Shown here piece after piece: positions 43,801 to 54,655 of a stretch of 64,000 nt of DNA. A program made the translations under genes and the position numbers. The first letter of the stretch is position 1; every line of letters starts with the position of its first letter. The notes under the pieces are model-generated. The model saw nothing but the letters and a program-made list of their open reading frames with translations, was not told the origin of the DNA and ran no database searches. Source of the stretch: Lasiosphaeria ovina (lineage: Eukaryota > Ascomycota > Sordariomycetes > Sordariales > Lasiosphaeriaceae). Location: positions 5,704,001 to 5,768,000 of the forward strand of contig JAULSN010000001.1 of NCBI GenBank assembly GCA_033439765.1, read 5' to 3'.

Positions 43801-45859
43801 GACGGAGAGCACGGTTTCGGTCCGGGCGACGGCGGTTCTCCAGCAGTCCGCCTCCCGCACGAGGCCGGAGTCGATTTTTACCCGCCTGCAGGCGCAATGT
43901 ATTCAGGTGTGGCATCCACACCAGAGGCATTGCATGCAGCCGGTGCACCCGCACACCATCAGTGTGATCAGTGACATTTTGTTTCTGTTCTCGCCTGCGG
44001 CGGTGGGCAAGCGCGGTGGCTGGAGACAGGGGTGTGTTTATGTGTGTTGTGAGACGGAGACGGAGACGGAGACGGGGATGGCGACACTACGTGAGACGAG
44101 AAAGTGAGTGTTGTGATAAGAGGTAACGGGAAAGGAGGAAGATGGAAGACAGGATGAACTGTTGCTGGGTTGGTTTATATCCCCCGCTGCTGGGTAGCTG
44201 AAAAAGTCTGAATACGTCGAGAGTTTGTAAATTATCGGTTAAGAATCGCATACTTTTCTACAGAGATAATCAAGGCATCGGCAAGGAAAGCACACATAGA
44301 AAAAAAGCTAATATATCGTTCAGATAAGACATAAAGGAAGTTACTGGGGCTGTTTTGAACTGAACCCAGAGATAATCTCGAAGCTTGTCCAGCGTGAAAC
44401 TTTCCCAAAGCCAATAGGTAAGTGCCCAACATGGAAGACACAGCGTGGCGTACACGGTATACATGGCCCACGCGTGTGCAACTTCACGCCTCTACGGTGC
44501 AGACTTGTGGCACAGCCAGGCGCAAACTGATCTAGCGTGGCAGACATTGGACCTGGGATTCTTCAAAAACTGCGGAAGAAAGCTCAACACCAGAGCACAC
44601 ACAGGCGCCGTCTGACCTCGAAAGGGATGGGGTATGGCTTAGGTATACAGCAGTTGTGCTCGTTTTAGTGTTTCCATGTGATCATGACCTAGGTGCTGTG
44701 AAAATCTAACCTCTGGAAGTCGTCTCGCGACAGAGGTGACGAATAGATAGATAATTTCTACACTCAAAGACTATCTCTTCACTTTACGATGGCCTGCCCT
44801 CTCGTCGATTATTTTAGGGTTGGTTCACTCGCTTCCACCTTGATATCTAACTTTTAGAGTCACGCCAACACGAGCCTTCATTAACGGCAAGGTCGGTTTT
44901 GATCCCCATTGAAGAAATCAACGTTTGAGCTAAACGGGTCCGGCAGTGGGCTGTTTGTCCAGACGACACGATAAGCTCCCTGTTTTCTAACAGGGTTAAC
45001 GTCTTCGAACAACCTTGCGCCAAGCCGAACCCCATCAACACGGGAGTCAGATATCGACAATGCCGGTTTTGATCTCCATTGAAGAAATCAACGTTTGGAC
45101 TGAACGTGCCGGACAGTGGGTTGTTTGTCAACGATACCCGATAGCTTTACTGTTTTATTTTATTTTTCTAGCAAGGTTAACGTCCTCAAAAACCTTACCT
45201 CAAGCCCACCACCACCTTTCTTACCGGCCACCAAGGTGGGGAGGGAAGTTCTATACCGTCGACAGCTGACATGTGGCTCTTGTCTATGTACTTCGTACAT
45301 ACAGCCCAAGACGGTTACCTGATCCACTCAAGTAAGCTCGGACACCTACTTAGATACCTACTAGGTTACTTGCCTGCTTTGTCTCGGTTCTTTGATTCCA
45401 AACCCAAGATACGTAGTTGCTTCCGTCATGACACGAAATACTTCCGACTTACCGAATCTTCTAGGAAGAGAAGAAAAGAAAAAAAAAGAGCATGTATCGC
45501 AAATGCCTCTTTCTATAGTATTGTAGAACCAAAACCTCTCGAGTCTAAAAGTCTTTGCAATGGAACAAAAAAAGGACAAAAAATCCGAGTTAGCCGTTCT
45601 TAAAAGGAATGGCCCCCTTTTTTTCAAAAATAGAAACACCAACCCCGAGCCTCTGCCTCTAGAAACAGGCACACAACCCATTCATATGCATGATGCAAAA
45701 TGCGCTAAATAAATACAGAGATGATGCGCCTTGACCCGCCCCGCCCGTCCGCCCGTCTTTCTAGCCCTGAATGCTTGATTTTTTGTGCTCCGCGACTCCC
45801 GCCTGGTTCCCAAGGATGATGACCCCCAAGACTTCCCCCTCTCCAAGTTCCTCGTTCAC
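43801..45859. other. Intergenic (2 kb) with repeats
   Basis: Contains (gagacg)4 at 44051-44074 and a direct duplication at 44888-45212 (separate entry). AT-rich at 44220-44340 and 45400-45720. No coding structure recognised. Confidence 0.5.
44888..45212. repeat. Diverged tandem duplication, two copies of about 150 bp
   Basis: Copy 1 44888-45034 and copy 2 45058-45212, offset 170 bp. Shared words include ggttttgatc, ccattgaagaaatcaacgttt, cagtggg, tgtttgtc, cgataagct/cgatagct and ggttaacgtc. Copy 2 carries an 11-bp t/a insertion (tattttatttt). No open frame spans them. Confidence 0.8.
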
Positions 45860-47140
45860 CTAGTGCTGCCCGTTGGCCGTGCCGTTGACGCCGTTGGTGC
45901 CGTTTCCGAGCTTGGCCGTTGCCGTTGTTTCGGCGACGGCCAGCTCGAGGGCCTGGAGTACGTCTTTCTCGAGGTCCTCAGCATCCTCGACGCCGCAGCT
46001 GATGCGGACGAGGTCGTCGAAAACGCCGACGGCCTCGCGCTGGTCCTTGGGGATGCCGGCGTGGGTCATGCTGCTGGGCACCTCGACCAAGCTCTCGACG
46101 CCGCCGAGCGACTCGGCCAGGGTAAAGATTTTGGTCAGCTGGCAGAAGCGCTCGGCCGCCGCGTGGCCGCCGCGGATGCGGAACGACAGCATGCCGCCGC
46201 CCATGCCGTTGCGGTGCTGCTTCTTGGCGATGGCGCGGTGGGGGTGCGAGTCGAGGCCGGGGTAGTTGACGGCGATGACGTAGGGGCTGGCCTCGAGGGC
46301 GTGGGCGACGGCGGTCGCGTTGGTGGTGGCCTCGCGGGCGCGCAGGTGCAGCGTCTTGGCGCCGCGGTGGGCGAGCCACGAGTCAAAGGCCGACGGGATG
46401 GCGCCGATGGCGTTCTGCAGGAACGAGAGGCGCTTGTGCAGCTCGTCGCTGTTGAAGGCGGCTACGCCCATGACGACGTCGCTGTGGCCATTGATGTACT
46501 TTGTGACGCTGTGCACGACAATGTCGGCGCCGTGGTCCAGGGGGTTCTGCACGTAGGGGCTGAGGAAGGTGTTGTCGACGACGACCAGGATGCCGTGTCT
46601 GTGGGCCTGAGTCACGACGGCGCGGATGTCAACCAGGCGCAGGGTCGGGTTGCTGGGGGTCTCGATCCACACCAGCTTGGTGGCCTCGGTGATGTGGTCC
46701 CGGATGTCGACCTCGATCTCAGGGGTGAAGGTGACCTTGACGCCGTGGGCCTTGGCGACCTGGGTGAAGTAGCGGTGGGTGCCGCCGTAGACGTCTGAGA
46801 CGGAGATGACGTGTGAGCCGGCAGCCAGGGACTGCAGGATGGTGGCCGTGGTGGCGCTGCCCGAGGAGAAAGCGAGGGCGTACTTGGCGTGCTCGAGGGC
46901 GGCCACCATGGTCTCAAAGTTTGCGCGGTTGGGGTTGCTGCTACGGCTGTACTCGAACTGGCCGATGGGCTGGCCAACAGCCGTCTGCTCAAACGTCGTC
47001 GACAGCGAGATTGCCTCGATGACGGCGCCTGTAGCAGGGTCATGCGGGGAGCCTGCATGCACGGCTAGAGTGCCGAAGCCATGGACGGGCGACGGAGCGC
47101 GCGGCGGCGTCGTGATGGCTTGGTCGCTGTGAGCCGTCAT
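45860..47140 (-). CDS. CYS3: Cystathionine gamma-lyase
   Basis: Single exon, 426 residues. Cys/Met-metabolism PLP-enzyme fold: GFGTLAVHAGSPHDPATGAV at the N-terminus, YSRSSNPNR (phosphate/tyrosine loop), SSGSATTATILQ, DVYGGTHRYF, IETPSNPTLRL, VVDNTFLSPY (Asp189 contacts the pyridine N), and the PLP Schiff-base lysine Lys214 in SVTKYINGHSDVV, then GGGMLSFRIRGG and RISCGVEDAEDL. Compared with cystathionine gamma-synthase and beta-lyase, the sequence word SVTKYINGHSDVVMG and length favour the gamma-lyase (CYS3) of reverse transsulfuration, cleaving cystathionine to cysteine, 2-oxobutyrate and ammonia in the cytosol. A Gly/Asn-rich tail (GNGTNGVNGTANG) is unusual but typical of fungi. It depends on PLP, made with the kinase at 4.7-6.2 kb. 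Confidence 0.95.
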   Translation of the reverse strand: MTAHSDQAITTPPRAPSPVHGFGTLAVHAGSPHDPATGAVIEAISLSTTFEQTAVGQPIGQFEYSRSSNPNRANFETMVAALEHAKYALAFSSGSATTATILQSLAAGSHVISVSDVYGGTHRYFTQVAKAHGVKVTFTPEIEVDIRDHITEATKLVWIETPSNPTLRLVDIRAVVTQAHRHGILVVVDNTFLSPYVQNPLDHGADIVVHSVTKYINGHSDVVMGVAAFNSDELHKRLSFLQNAIGAIPSAFDSWLAHRGAKTLHLRAREATTNATAVAHALEASPYVIAVNYPGLDSHPHRAIAKKQHRNGMGGGMLSFRIRGGHAAAERFCQLTKIFTLAESLGGVESLVEVPSSMTHAGIPKDQREAVGVFDDLVRISCGVEDAEDLEKDVLQALELAVAETTATAKLGNGTNGVNGTANGQH

Positions 47141-49434
47141 GGCTCTCTAAAGATGCGCTGAAAGGGCCGCTGAAAGGCTTCCAAAGTCGATCAATCTTTC
47201 AGTAAGACAAGCGAGATAATTGGTCGGCTGTTGCTGTTTTCGACTTCTTTGGGCGCTCTTGTGCAGGCTGGAGGCGTCTAGACGTGGGGGTCTTAGGTCT
47301 TGGGTCCTGAGTCCTGGGTCTTGTAGGCGGATTTCAGCACGGCGACAGAAGGTGCGATTTGGGCCGTCGATGGTGCAATTTCTCCTTTTGGTGGTGGTTC
47401 GGCTGTCGTGACGACCCCGCCGAGCGGCGCCCTTGTTTTAAGTCTGGCCCGGGTTTTAAAATCTCTTCTGCGCCCTGCCCTGCTAGCCGTATCCTGGCAC
47501 ATTATTTTTTCCTTTCTCCGTTGTCAAGACTCCAACCGCCCGCTGCATGCCGAAGACGCTCCGGCCTGGGTGGGCTTGCTGGGCTGGCAAGGTGGCGGCC
47601 CGGCGGTGAGCCCCTCTGATTGCTCATCAATGATTGGAAATTGGCCTCGAAACGCATCCGATGGGCATGGAATCAGTAACCGAAAGCGCAACCGGCTGCA
47701 ATTCTCAAATACTTTTTGCAATCTGCATGCGTCCGGCCCGTCTGGTGTTGCAATTACCTACCGAAAACTCTCGCCAGTGGAGGCGGTTCGACCCGAAGGC
47801 AGCTTGGCGCCCGCTATTGCGTCCATCTTCTCCCGAACAACATGCCATCCGGGGTCCTTGGAGCAACAAAAATACGCAAACCATCCAAACGGACGAACCA
47901 CGACCGAACGCAGGGCGCGTGGCCGCAGGGAAGACATGCACGCTTCCCCGCACAGGCGGCAGATCGGATGCCACTGCCAGCCAGGCTCTTTCACATGGCC
48001 TTCGAGTGAGACCTTTGTGACTTTTCGGGCTTCACGCGGCTGCCTGCGTGTCTGGCGCTTCCAGCTGGACAAGGTCCGTTCTCGGCATCGACTTGCGAAT
48101 GCCTAAGTGCCCCGGGCAGCCTATGAGGTCATCCGCCAGCCAGCCAGATGGAGGGTGAATAATCCACATCACACCACGGCAGCTCAGGCCGCATCAATAT
48201 TTCCACGGGACACAGGCATCCGAAGATAAGGTTGCATAACAGCTAGCTACCTCGTGGAGTGAAGGTAACCAGCTTACGCAGGTAGGGCGTTAGTTAATCC
48301 ATTCCTCTCTTTCCAACATTGGCTTTGTCAGTGGTTGACCTTTCTTCCTTCGCGGAATCCCGCCTGATTAACCTGCGCGTTGGTTATCTTATCGGCACTT
48401 ATCAGTGCCGATAAACCTCGGGATATGTGAGGGTCGGTTCCATGTCAAGACTCTGGAGCAGGACTGGGATTTGATGAGAACATATCGAACGAGCACGGGG
48501 ACACCGTACTCCGTACTCCTGCGTGGGCAACGTCCAGTGGATATGGACATCAGCCCTATTCGCTCCCAGCGTGGGTGCTTAACAACGGCTCTCATGACCC
48601 CCGCATTCAGACTGTGGACCACTTATCGTATTGAGTTTTGGTTGGAAGCGCCTGGGTGACTGATCACGCCAGTGCAACTAGAGTAGACAACGCTCAGGTA
48701 TATAGCTGGAATGTTGACACTACCCCAGGTCATTAATCAGGGGGCGAATTGCACACACTGTATTACGTATGTATGTATGTACGGATACATACTGCGTGTT
48801 AACAGCCAATAAGGATCCGTAACTATGGTACCTAGGTACACAGTAATCTATCTTCGCAATTGACAGCATAGCGCAGATATAGGATGCTCAAGGTGCAGGT
48901 ACCTACCTTGGTCAATTGAAGTCAATTGAAGAGACTTTACGCGCCAGCTGATCTTTGAGACTTTTCTAGAGTTGATTGATTCAGGTCCTGGCAATTGCAA
49001 TTAACTTTGTAGAAGGCTTCCCGGGCTGCCGGGTTGCAGCAAGAGCCCGTTGCCAAACTAAGGAACTGCACCCGCTTGACGGAGCCTGTCGATTGGCTAA
49101 CTCCTCCGCGTCTGGGCTCACGTCCAAGGTAAGGTATGCCCGCTTCTGTGAAGCATTGACAGAAACACCTACCGGGAAGCACCTCCACTTTCAACCGACA
49201 GTAGCGTCTTCGCCTCCATCACCGCTCCCATTCTGCCGACCAGTTCAACCTGCGTCTGCGTCCCGAGTCGCGAGGAGCGGCACCTGGGGCCCTTTGCAGT
49301 GCAATTACAATTACTATGGGAAGCTGGGCGCGCCGAATGCTCCGCCAGCCAAGGCTGTGACCGCTACTACCTCACCGTCACCCCGTACCGTACAATTCAG
49401 GGCGCTGCGCCGTCTAGGATACGACGACTAGAAC
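47141..49434. promoter_or_regulatory. Divergent promoter region of CYS3 and Zn2Cys6 gene
   Basis: About 2.3 kb without coding structure. Notable: perfect GATA-containing hairpin at 48389-48414 (separate entry); tgtatgtatgtac near 48770; taggtaccta strings near 48830 and 48900. Leader of the regulator is probably 49200-49434. Confidence 0.5.
48383..48416. promoter_or_regulatory. GATA-factor site cluster with perfect 11-bp hairpin
   Basis: Arms ttatcggcact (48389-48399) and agtgccgataa (48404-48414) are perfectly complementary around a tatc loop. Together with ttatct just before (48384), four GATA cores lie in about 30 bp on both strands. Candidate AreA/SreA/WC-type binding site; no terminator context (no adjacent T run of a gene end). 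Confidence 0.45.
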
Positions 49435-51086
49435 ATGCCGCCGCGTCGCTCCCACAAAAAGTCAAGGGCCGGGTGCCGCCGGTGCAAGTCGCGCAAGATC
49501 AAGGTATGCACGCGTCCGTCGCGCGAGAGGGACACGGAAACACCAATTGATGGCCGATGCTGACGAGACGTGGTTGCTCCCCCTTTTATTAGTGCGACGA
49601 AGTCCACCCCCGTTGCGGTGGGTGCGTCAAACATGCCGTGGCCTGCGACTTTGAGAACCCCTCCGTCCTTGTCGATATCCTTGCTGCTGAAGCCGCGATG
49701 TCGCCGCTGAGCCCTTCTGTCGCTGCGACAAGCCCCTCCACGCCGGCTGCCTCAATCGACTTCGGATCCTTCCCCGGCCCCTCCGCTCCGGCTACACCGC
49801 TCTACCGCACCCCGTCGACCCCGGGCCTGTCGTCGACCACCCCCCCCGGCCACCGTCTGCTCGAGCTGAGGCTCATGCACCAGTATACGGCCATGACTTG
49901 CAAGACCATCACCTTCACTGCGCCCGTGACGGAAGAAATATGGAGCATCACGGTACCCAACCTCGCCTTCTCGGGGTCTCAGCACCTGGCCGACGCCATT
50001 CTCGCCGTGGCCGCTCTCCACCTGCGCAGCATAACCCCCAATGACAGGGAGCTGGTTCGGGCCTCGCACGCCTACATGGCAGCTACGCTCGCAGAGTACA
50101 GCGCTGCTCTCACTAAGGGCATTGATCATACAAATGCCGAGTCGTTGTTTCTCACCTCGGCCCTGATCGCGTTCCAGTCGACAGCGACTCGTGTTTTCAT
50201 GAAGGACGAGCTAAGCATAGAGGGTAGCAGTGGCATGGATTTAGGGGGCAAAGACCGCCAAAGCTCGGCAGCCGGGAGCTACACCATCCCCTTCTCGTGG
50301 TTCCACTCCTTTCAGGGCGTCAAGGCAATCACGGCAGCATCGTGGCAGTACCTGCGCGTGAGCCCCGTGGCCACGCAGGTAATCAACTCGCAGGCCGTCC
50401 TGCAGCTTGACTTCTCCGCCGGGCCTGACACCTTCTTCGGCCATCTCTTGGACGGCCTGGACGAAGAACTGGCCGCCCTGGGCTCCGATTCTTCGTCGCC
50501 CAACATCAACTTGTACCCACCCATGGGCAACGGCGCCCCGCCCGAAGGCGAGCGCCGAGGCAGCGCCTCTGCCGACCCGGCCCTGATCGCGAGCACGCGC
50601 CAGGCCTACCAGCACGCTGTGGCGGTTTTGAACTGGGCGCACAAGATTCCGCACAAGGGCGCGCCGCTCGCCTTTCCCGCCACGGTGTCGCGGCGCTACA
50701 TTGAGCTGCTGGAGGAGCGGCAGCCGCGTGCCCTCGCCATCCTGGCGTGCTTCTTTGCGCTGCTCAAGTCAATGGACCGCGTCTGGTGGCTGCAGGGCAT
50801 GGCGCGCCGCGAGGTGCTCGGCGTGGTGAGCATCTTCAACAGCGACTTCTTCGGCCCTGAGGCGTACCGCGAGTGGTGGCCGCATCTCGAGTGGGCCATG
50901 CAGATCGCCCTGTACGAGCACACCGGCAGCGGACCCATACCGACCGACGTCTGGGGCGCCGACTGGTACGCCGAAGAGGCCGCCCTGGCTCGCGGACAGG
51001 AGCCCGGCGGCTACTTTCGCCACATTGAGTTGTTGAGCCAGATGGTTAGTCCCATTAACAGCATACCGCCCGTCCCTCCCGATTAA
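49435..51086 (+). CDS. Zn2Cys6 transcription factor (Upc2-like architecture)
   Basis: Exons 49435-49503 and 49593-51086 (donor gtatgc, acceptor attag), 520 residues. The intron splits the zinc cluster: exon 1 ends in GCRRCKSRKIK and exon 2 begins CDEVHPRCGGCVKHAVAC, giving Cys spacing 2-6-6-2-6 (residues about 14-41). A Ser/Pro/Ala-rich linker follows, then a helical C-terminal domain starting ELRLMHQYTAMTCKTITF, a word typical of fungal Upc2/sterol-type and related regulators without the long fungal_trans middle region. A conserved-looking ALNWAHKIPHKG-type block (VLNWAHKIPHKGAPLAFP) and RRYIELLEERQPRALAILACF occur near residues 340-385. Nuclear DNA-binding activator or repressor is expected; target unknown. 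The C-terminus may end through a further intron at 51043 (gttagt), but the open frame stops at 51086. Confidence 0.87.
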
Positions 51087-52025
51087 AATCAAAATCAAAA
51101 TCAAAAAAGAGAAAGCAATTAATGCTCAATCTGTGAATCGTGTTGCCATAGAAAAGGGGTCGATATAACGAATCCCTCGTGGCTTTGAGAAAAGTATCAA
51201 GCGGCCTGTCCCGGCATTGATTGGCTGCAGGCCACACCGCCACGCCACGCCGTCTCGCTCCGCATACCCAGCCACGCCACAACGGCGAAGAATGGCGATA
51301 CTGAAGCGCGAACTATCATCCAAGCTATCTACACGCCCCTGCCTACCTACAGTCCGACTGCCCCGCACATTCGCTCAATCCCCCATTCAGTCAGTCCCTC
51401 GGACGTCGAGCCGGAGCATTACGAGCAGGACGGATAGCCCAATGCTAGTTTTTACGCTAAGAAGAGGGCGTTTCCGAACAGCGTTCGGACGGTATACCAA
51501 CTACCTTACCTACCGATTCGAGGAGACGCGCATGTACGAAGTATAAGGGGGTGGAAGTACCAACCGGACTGTGGCCAATACATGCTTGCAGACGAGATCA
51601 GATACGTCTGGGGATGGATGCGCCGCGCACAGCCCGACGAAGGAAGCCGGACTGGGTGTCTAAGAGCGGCAGAGGTGACAGTGACAGTGCTGTGCGCGAC
51701 GGCGTATTCCGAAGGGGAAAAAGGCCATGCTAAAAAGAATCTCCAGCTTTATAGTGAATAACTGTTGAGACTCTCTGCTGGGGGGTGGTTACCAGGGAGG
51801 GGGACGCAATGCTCCAAGAGAGGTACGGATAAAACCAAGGTAAAAAACATAGATAATTCGCTATCTAAAAAAAAAAAAAAAAAAAAACAAGACATTACGC
51901 CAGCTTTTTTCCCGCCCCCCATTCCTCTATTGAAATGCCACCCTCCCAGGACGCCCGCATGATGATTTGAGAGACACAAGAAGAATAAGAAATGAGAGTG
52001 GATGGGGTATATAAAACAAGGGAAT
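51087..52025. other. Intergenic between convergent regulator and RPF2
   Basis: aaaatc repeats at 51088-51110 and an A19 run at 51869-51887. No gene seen. Confidence 0.55.
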
Positions 52026-53271
52026 CTAAATCTTCTTCCGCTTTGTCTTCTCGGCCTTTTTACTACTAGGGGCTGCTTGGTTGGCGGCGCTGTCTGCGCC
52101 GTCATTGTCCTCGTCGAGGAGATGGGGATCCCTCTCGCGCTTCAGGCCCTTCATCTTCCTCGTCTGCAGCTCGCTCAGGTCGAGCTTGCCCAGGTGGATG
52201 CGGCCGATCTTGTCGCCGATGGTGTCGGTCGAGATGTTCTTCTTGGTGCGCTCCTCGGAGGTCTTGGCGCGGCGCATGGCCTCCTTGAGCATGCCCTCGT
52301 CGGGCGCCTGCATGCGGCCCAGTCGGAAGTCCATGCGGGGGCCCTGCTCCTCCACCTCGACGCGCGGCAGCTTCTGGCCCGACCGCTTGGTGCGGATCTG
52401 GTACACGCGCAGATGCAGCACCGGCTTGGACGCCGGGTCGTCGGCCACCGTCGTCGTCGGCTCGTCCGCGGTCACCACCACGCAGTACTGCAGCCCCTCG
52501 ACGTCGATCTTGTCAGACGTCTCCCCGCGGAAGAAGTCGAGCAGCATCGACTTGGCCATGGTGAACTCGTTGGGCACAGGGCTCTCGCTGTAGAGGGTGT
52601 TAGCGTTTGTGTGTGTTAGTCTGGGCTTTCCTTTTTCGGGCTACGCCGAACAGAGTGAGAGAACATACAAGGCCGTTCCCGCAAACACCATCAGCGGCCG
52701 CGTGCCCACGGGCACCTTCTTGGTCTTGAATTGGTTGATGCTGCGGAAGGTGGAGGCGTCGAGGCTGAACTCGAGCATGTCGAGCATCTTGTAGTCAAAG
52801 GTGCGGGTAAAGGTGATGGTGTGGGGCCGCTTCTTGCTGGTGCTCCCAAACAGCAGCAGGCTGCAGTCGTTCTTCTCCGAGAAGAAGCAGAGCGAGCTGG
52901 CGTCGTCGAAGGGGTGGACTGCGTTCTTCTTGTGGAAGCGCTTGCCGTGCAGTTGGCGCAGGGCGTAGAGGTCCGCAAGGGCATCTTGGGTCTGCATCGC
53001 AGCCCGGTCAGTCAGACAAAAACAACAGCAATGGCAGCAGCCAGACTGCAGGGGTGAAATAGAACAGATGCAAAAGAACGCACAACTTGGCTGCATGTTG
53101 TCCCACGAAGAAACAGGGCGTTCTTTGGGTTCTCGACAGCCTTGGGCGCCCGCTTCTCGAGCACTCTCTTGGACCGCGCCGTCCTGGGTTTACTAGTCGC
53201 AGAGGGAATTGGGTCAGCTGCGTGGCTTGAATAGTAGCAAATGGATCGCTAGCTTACATTTGTCTCAGCAT
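52026..53271 (-). CDS. RPF2: Ribosome production factor 2 (Brix domain)
   Basis: Four exons: 53271-53258 (14 nt), 53192-53084, 52991-52669 and 52587-52026, 335 residues. The tiny first exon encodes MLRQI, joined to KPRTARSKRVLEKRAPK, the usual Rpf2 start. Brix-domain words: LYALRQLHGKRFHKKNAVHPFDD, FFSEKNDCSLLLFGSTSKKR, HTITFTRTFDYKMLDMLEF, MLLDFFRGE and GLQYCVVVTAD; a basic tail KKAEKTKRKKI suits nucleolar targeting. Rpf2 with Rrs1 docks the 5S RNP (5S rRNA, uL18, uL5) onto the pre-60S particle. Donors are gtaagc, gtgcgt and gtatgt; acceptors tag, cag and cag. It is convergent with the regulator upstream. Confidence 0.94.
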
Positions 53272-54655
53272 TTTTGCGATCGGTCTGGAAGATGGCGACA
53301 AAAGGTTGTATGTGGTGGTGGGCTCGCTGTTTTGCGACACCGTTAGTCCTGGTTGACAGTGTCTGTCGATGTCGAGAAGAAAATCGGAGAAAGTGGCTTA
53401 TCGATAAGAGAAAGCACGGGCCGGATCTGGTGGGGGGGGCCTTCTCGAACCAGCAACTGCCAGGTACGGATACAATACAATACAATGTAACATATTCCGT
53501 ACATACAGTGCAGTGCCGTACCTTAGTTTAATACTAATTTTGCAAGGTACGGATATAGTTTTTATTTCGTCTGCTCAAGGAGTGACTTTCACGAGTTAGA
53601 TTTATCACCAATAAAGTGAAATGGCTTATCCCCATCACCACGTACTTTGTACTTCGTGTACACTAAAATGAATGCAATTAAGAATTTGCCGCGGTACAGC
53701 AAACAGTCAAGCAGTTGGACGGCACCGAGAGAGTCAAAAGTACCGGCCGACTCACGAACCTTGCCGTCACCATGTACCGAGTAAGATTAACGTTTTCGCT
53801 CACGGCACATGGAGCGCACCAGACGCCTGGCCGCACAGGATTCGATCTCGCGCAGGGCCATCTGCAAGGTACGGTTACATACATTAGGTGCAGAGGCTAC
53901 CTTACCTTTGGTATCCTACCTAGGTTGATACCTTACCCACCTCGGGCAGTTGTCGCTTGGCGGCCAGACGTTCGGGCCGTAAGGTGCCATGGCGTTTGGC
54001 TCCCTTGCCGCCGCATCCCAGATACTCGGCCTCGAACGCCGTATGTGTTGTCGTCAATGGACCTGCTTCACGCGCGCCCGTCGGCAAATATGCCTGCCCG
54101 GGCAGTATTGTCTCTTTTCTCGCTCGGGAGATGAATGGAAGGCAGGCAGTGCCCAGACGAGAATGTCCAAGGTGGGTGCGGTATGGTGCTTCCCAGATCA
54201 TGTTTGAAGCTGGCTCTTACTTTCCATGCGATCCTGGAACCTAAAGCCCCTACTTAAACTCGCACGACGGCACAGCATGGAAGGACGCTGGTGGACGCGT
54301 GCCAGGTACCTTGCCTTGGGAAGTTGCGAATGCGGCAGTGGCAATCTACTCTTCGCTTTTCGGAGCCCGGTTGAGTTCTCGATGTTTTGGGGCTCACCGA
54401 ACGCAAACCATAACCTTGACAGCAACACTTTGCCAGCACTTTGACACTCGTTCATCTGTATAACTTTGTCCCCGATAGTGTTATCATCGCTACCTACCGC
54501 TACCTCGGTCACCGCCCACCATACGGATTCTGTCACAAGCCTCGAAACTCTATTAGGAGCAGCCTTTTTGCAAGAAACCTCGGCCAAATCTCGGCAGGCC
54601 GGAAAGACCGAAAAGCGTTTAAAGACCAAGAGGCCCTCCAGCCATCCAGGTCATC
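53272..54655. other. Intergenic: promoter regions of RPF2 and the MYND gene
   Basis: acaatacaatacaat (53469-53484) and ggtacggata strings repeated near 53463 and 53550. ctaccttacctttggtatcctacct near 53896. No coding structure seen. Confidence 0.5.

Noticed and set aside
45785..46798. 337-codon plus-strand frame opposite CYS3
   Set aside because: It is antisense to a clear PLP enzyme; its V/G/D-rich composition is the usual shadow of a GC-rich gene.
47408..48106. 232-codon plus-strand frame upstream of the regulator
   Set aside because: Mixed composition with no conserved segment; lies in the CYS3 promoter region.
48389..48414. Perfect hairpin read as an intrinsic terminator
   Set aside because: No T run follows and fungi do not use bacterial-type terminators; the GATA reading is more plausible.
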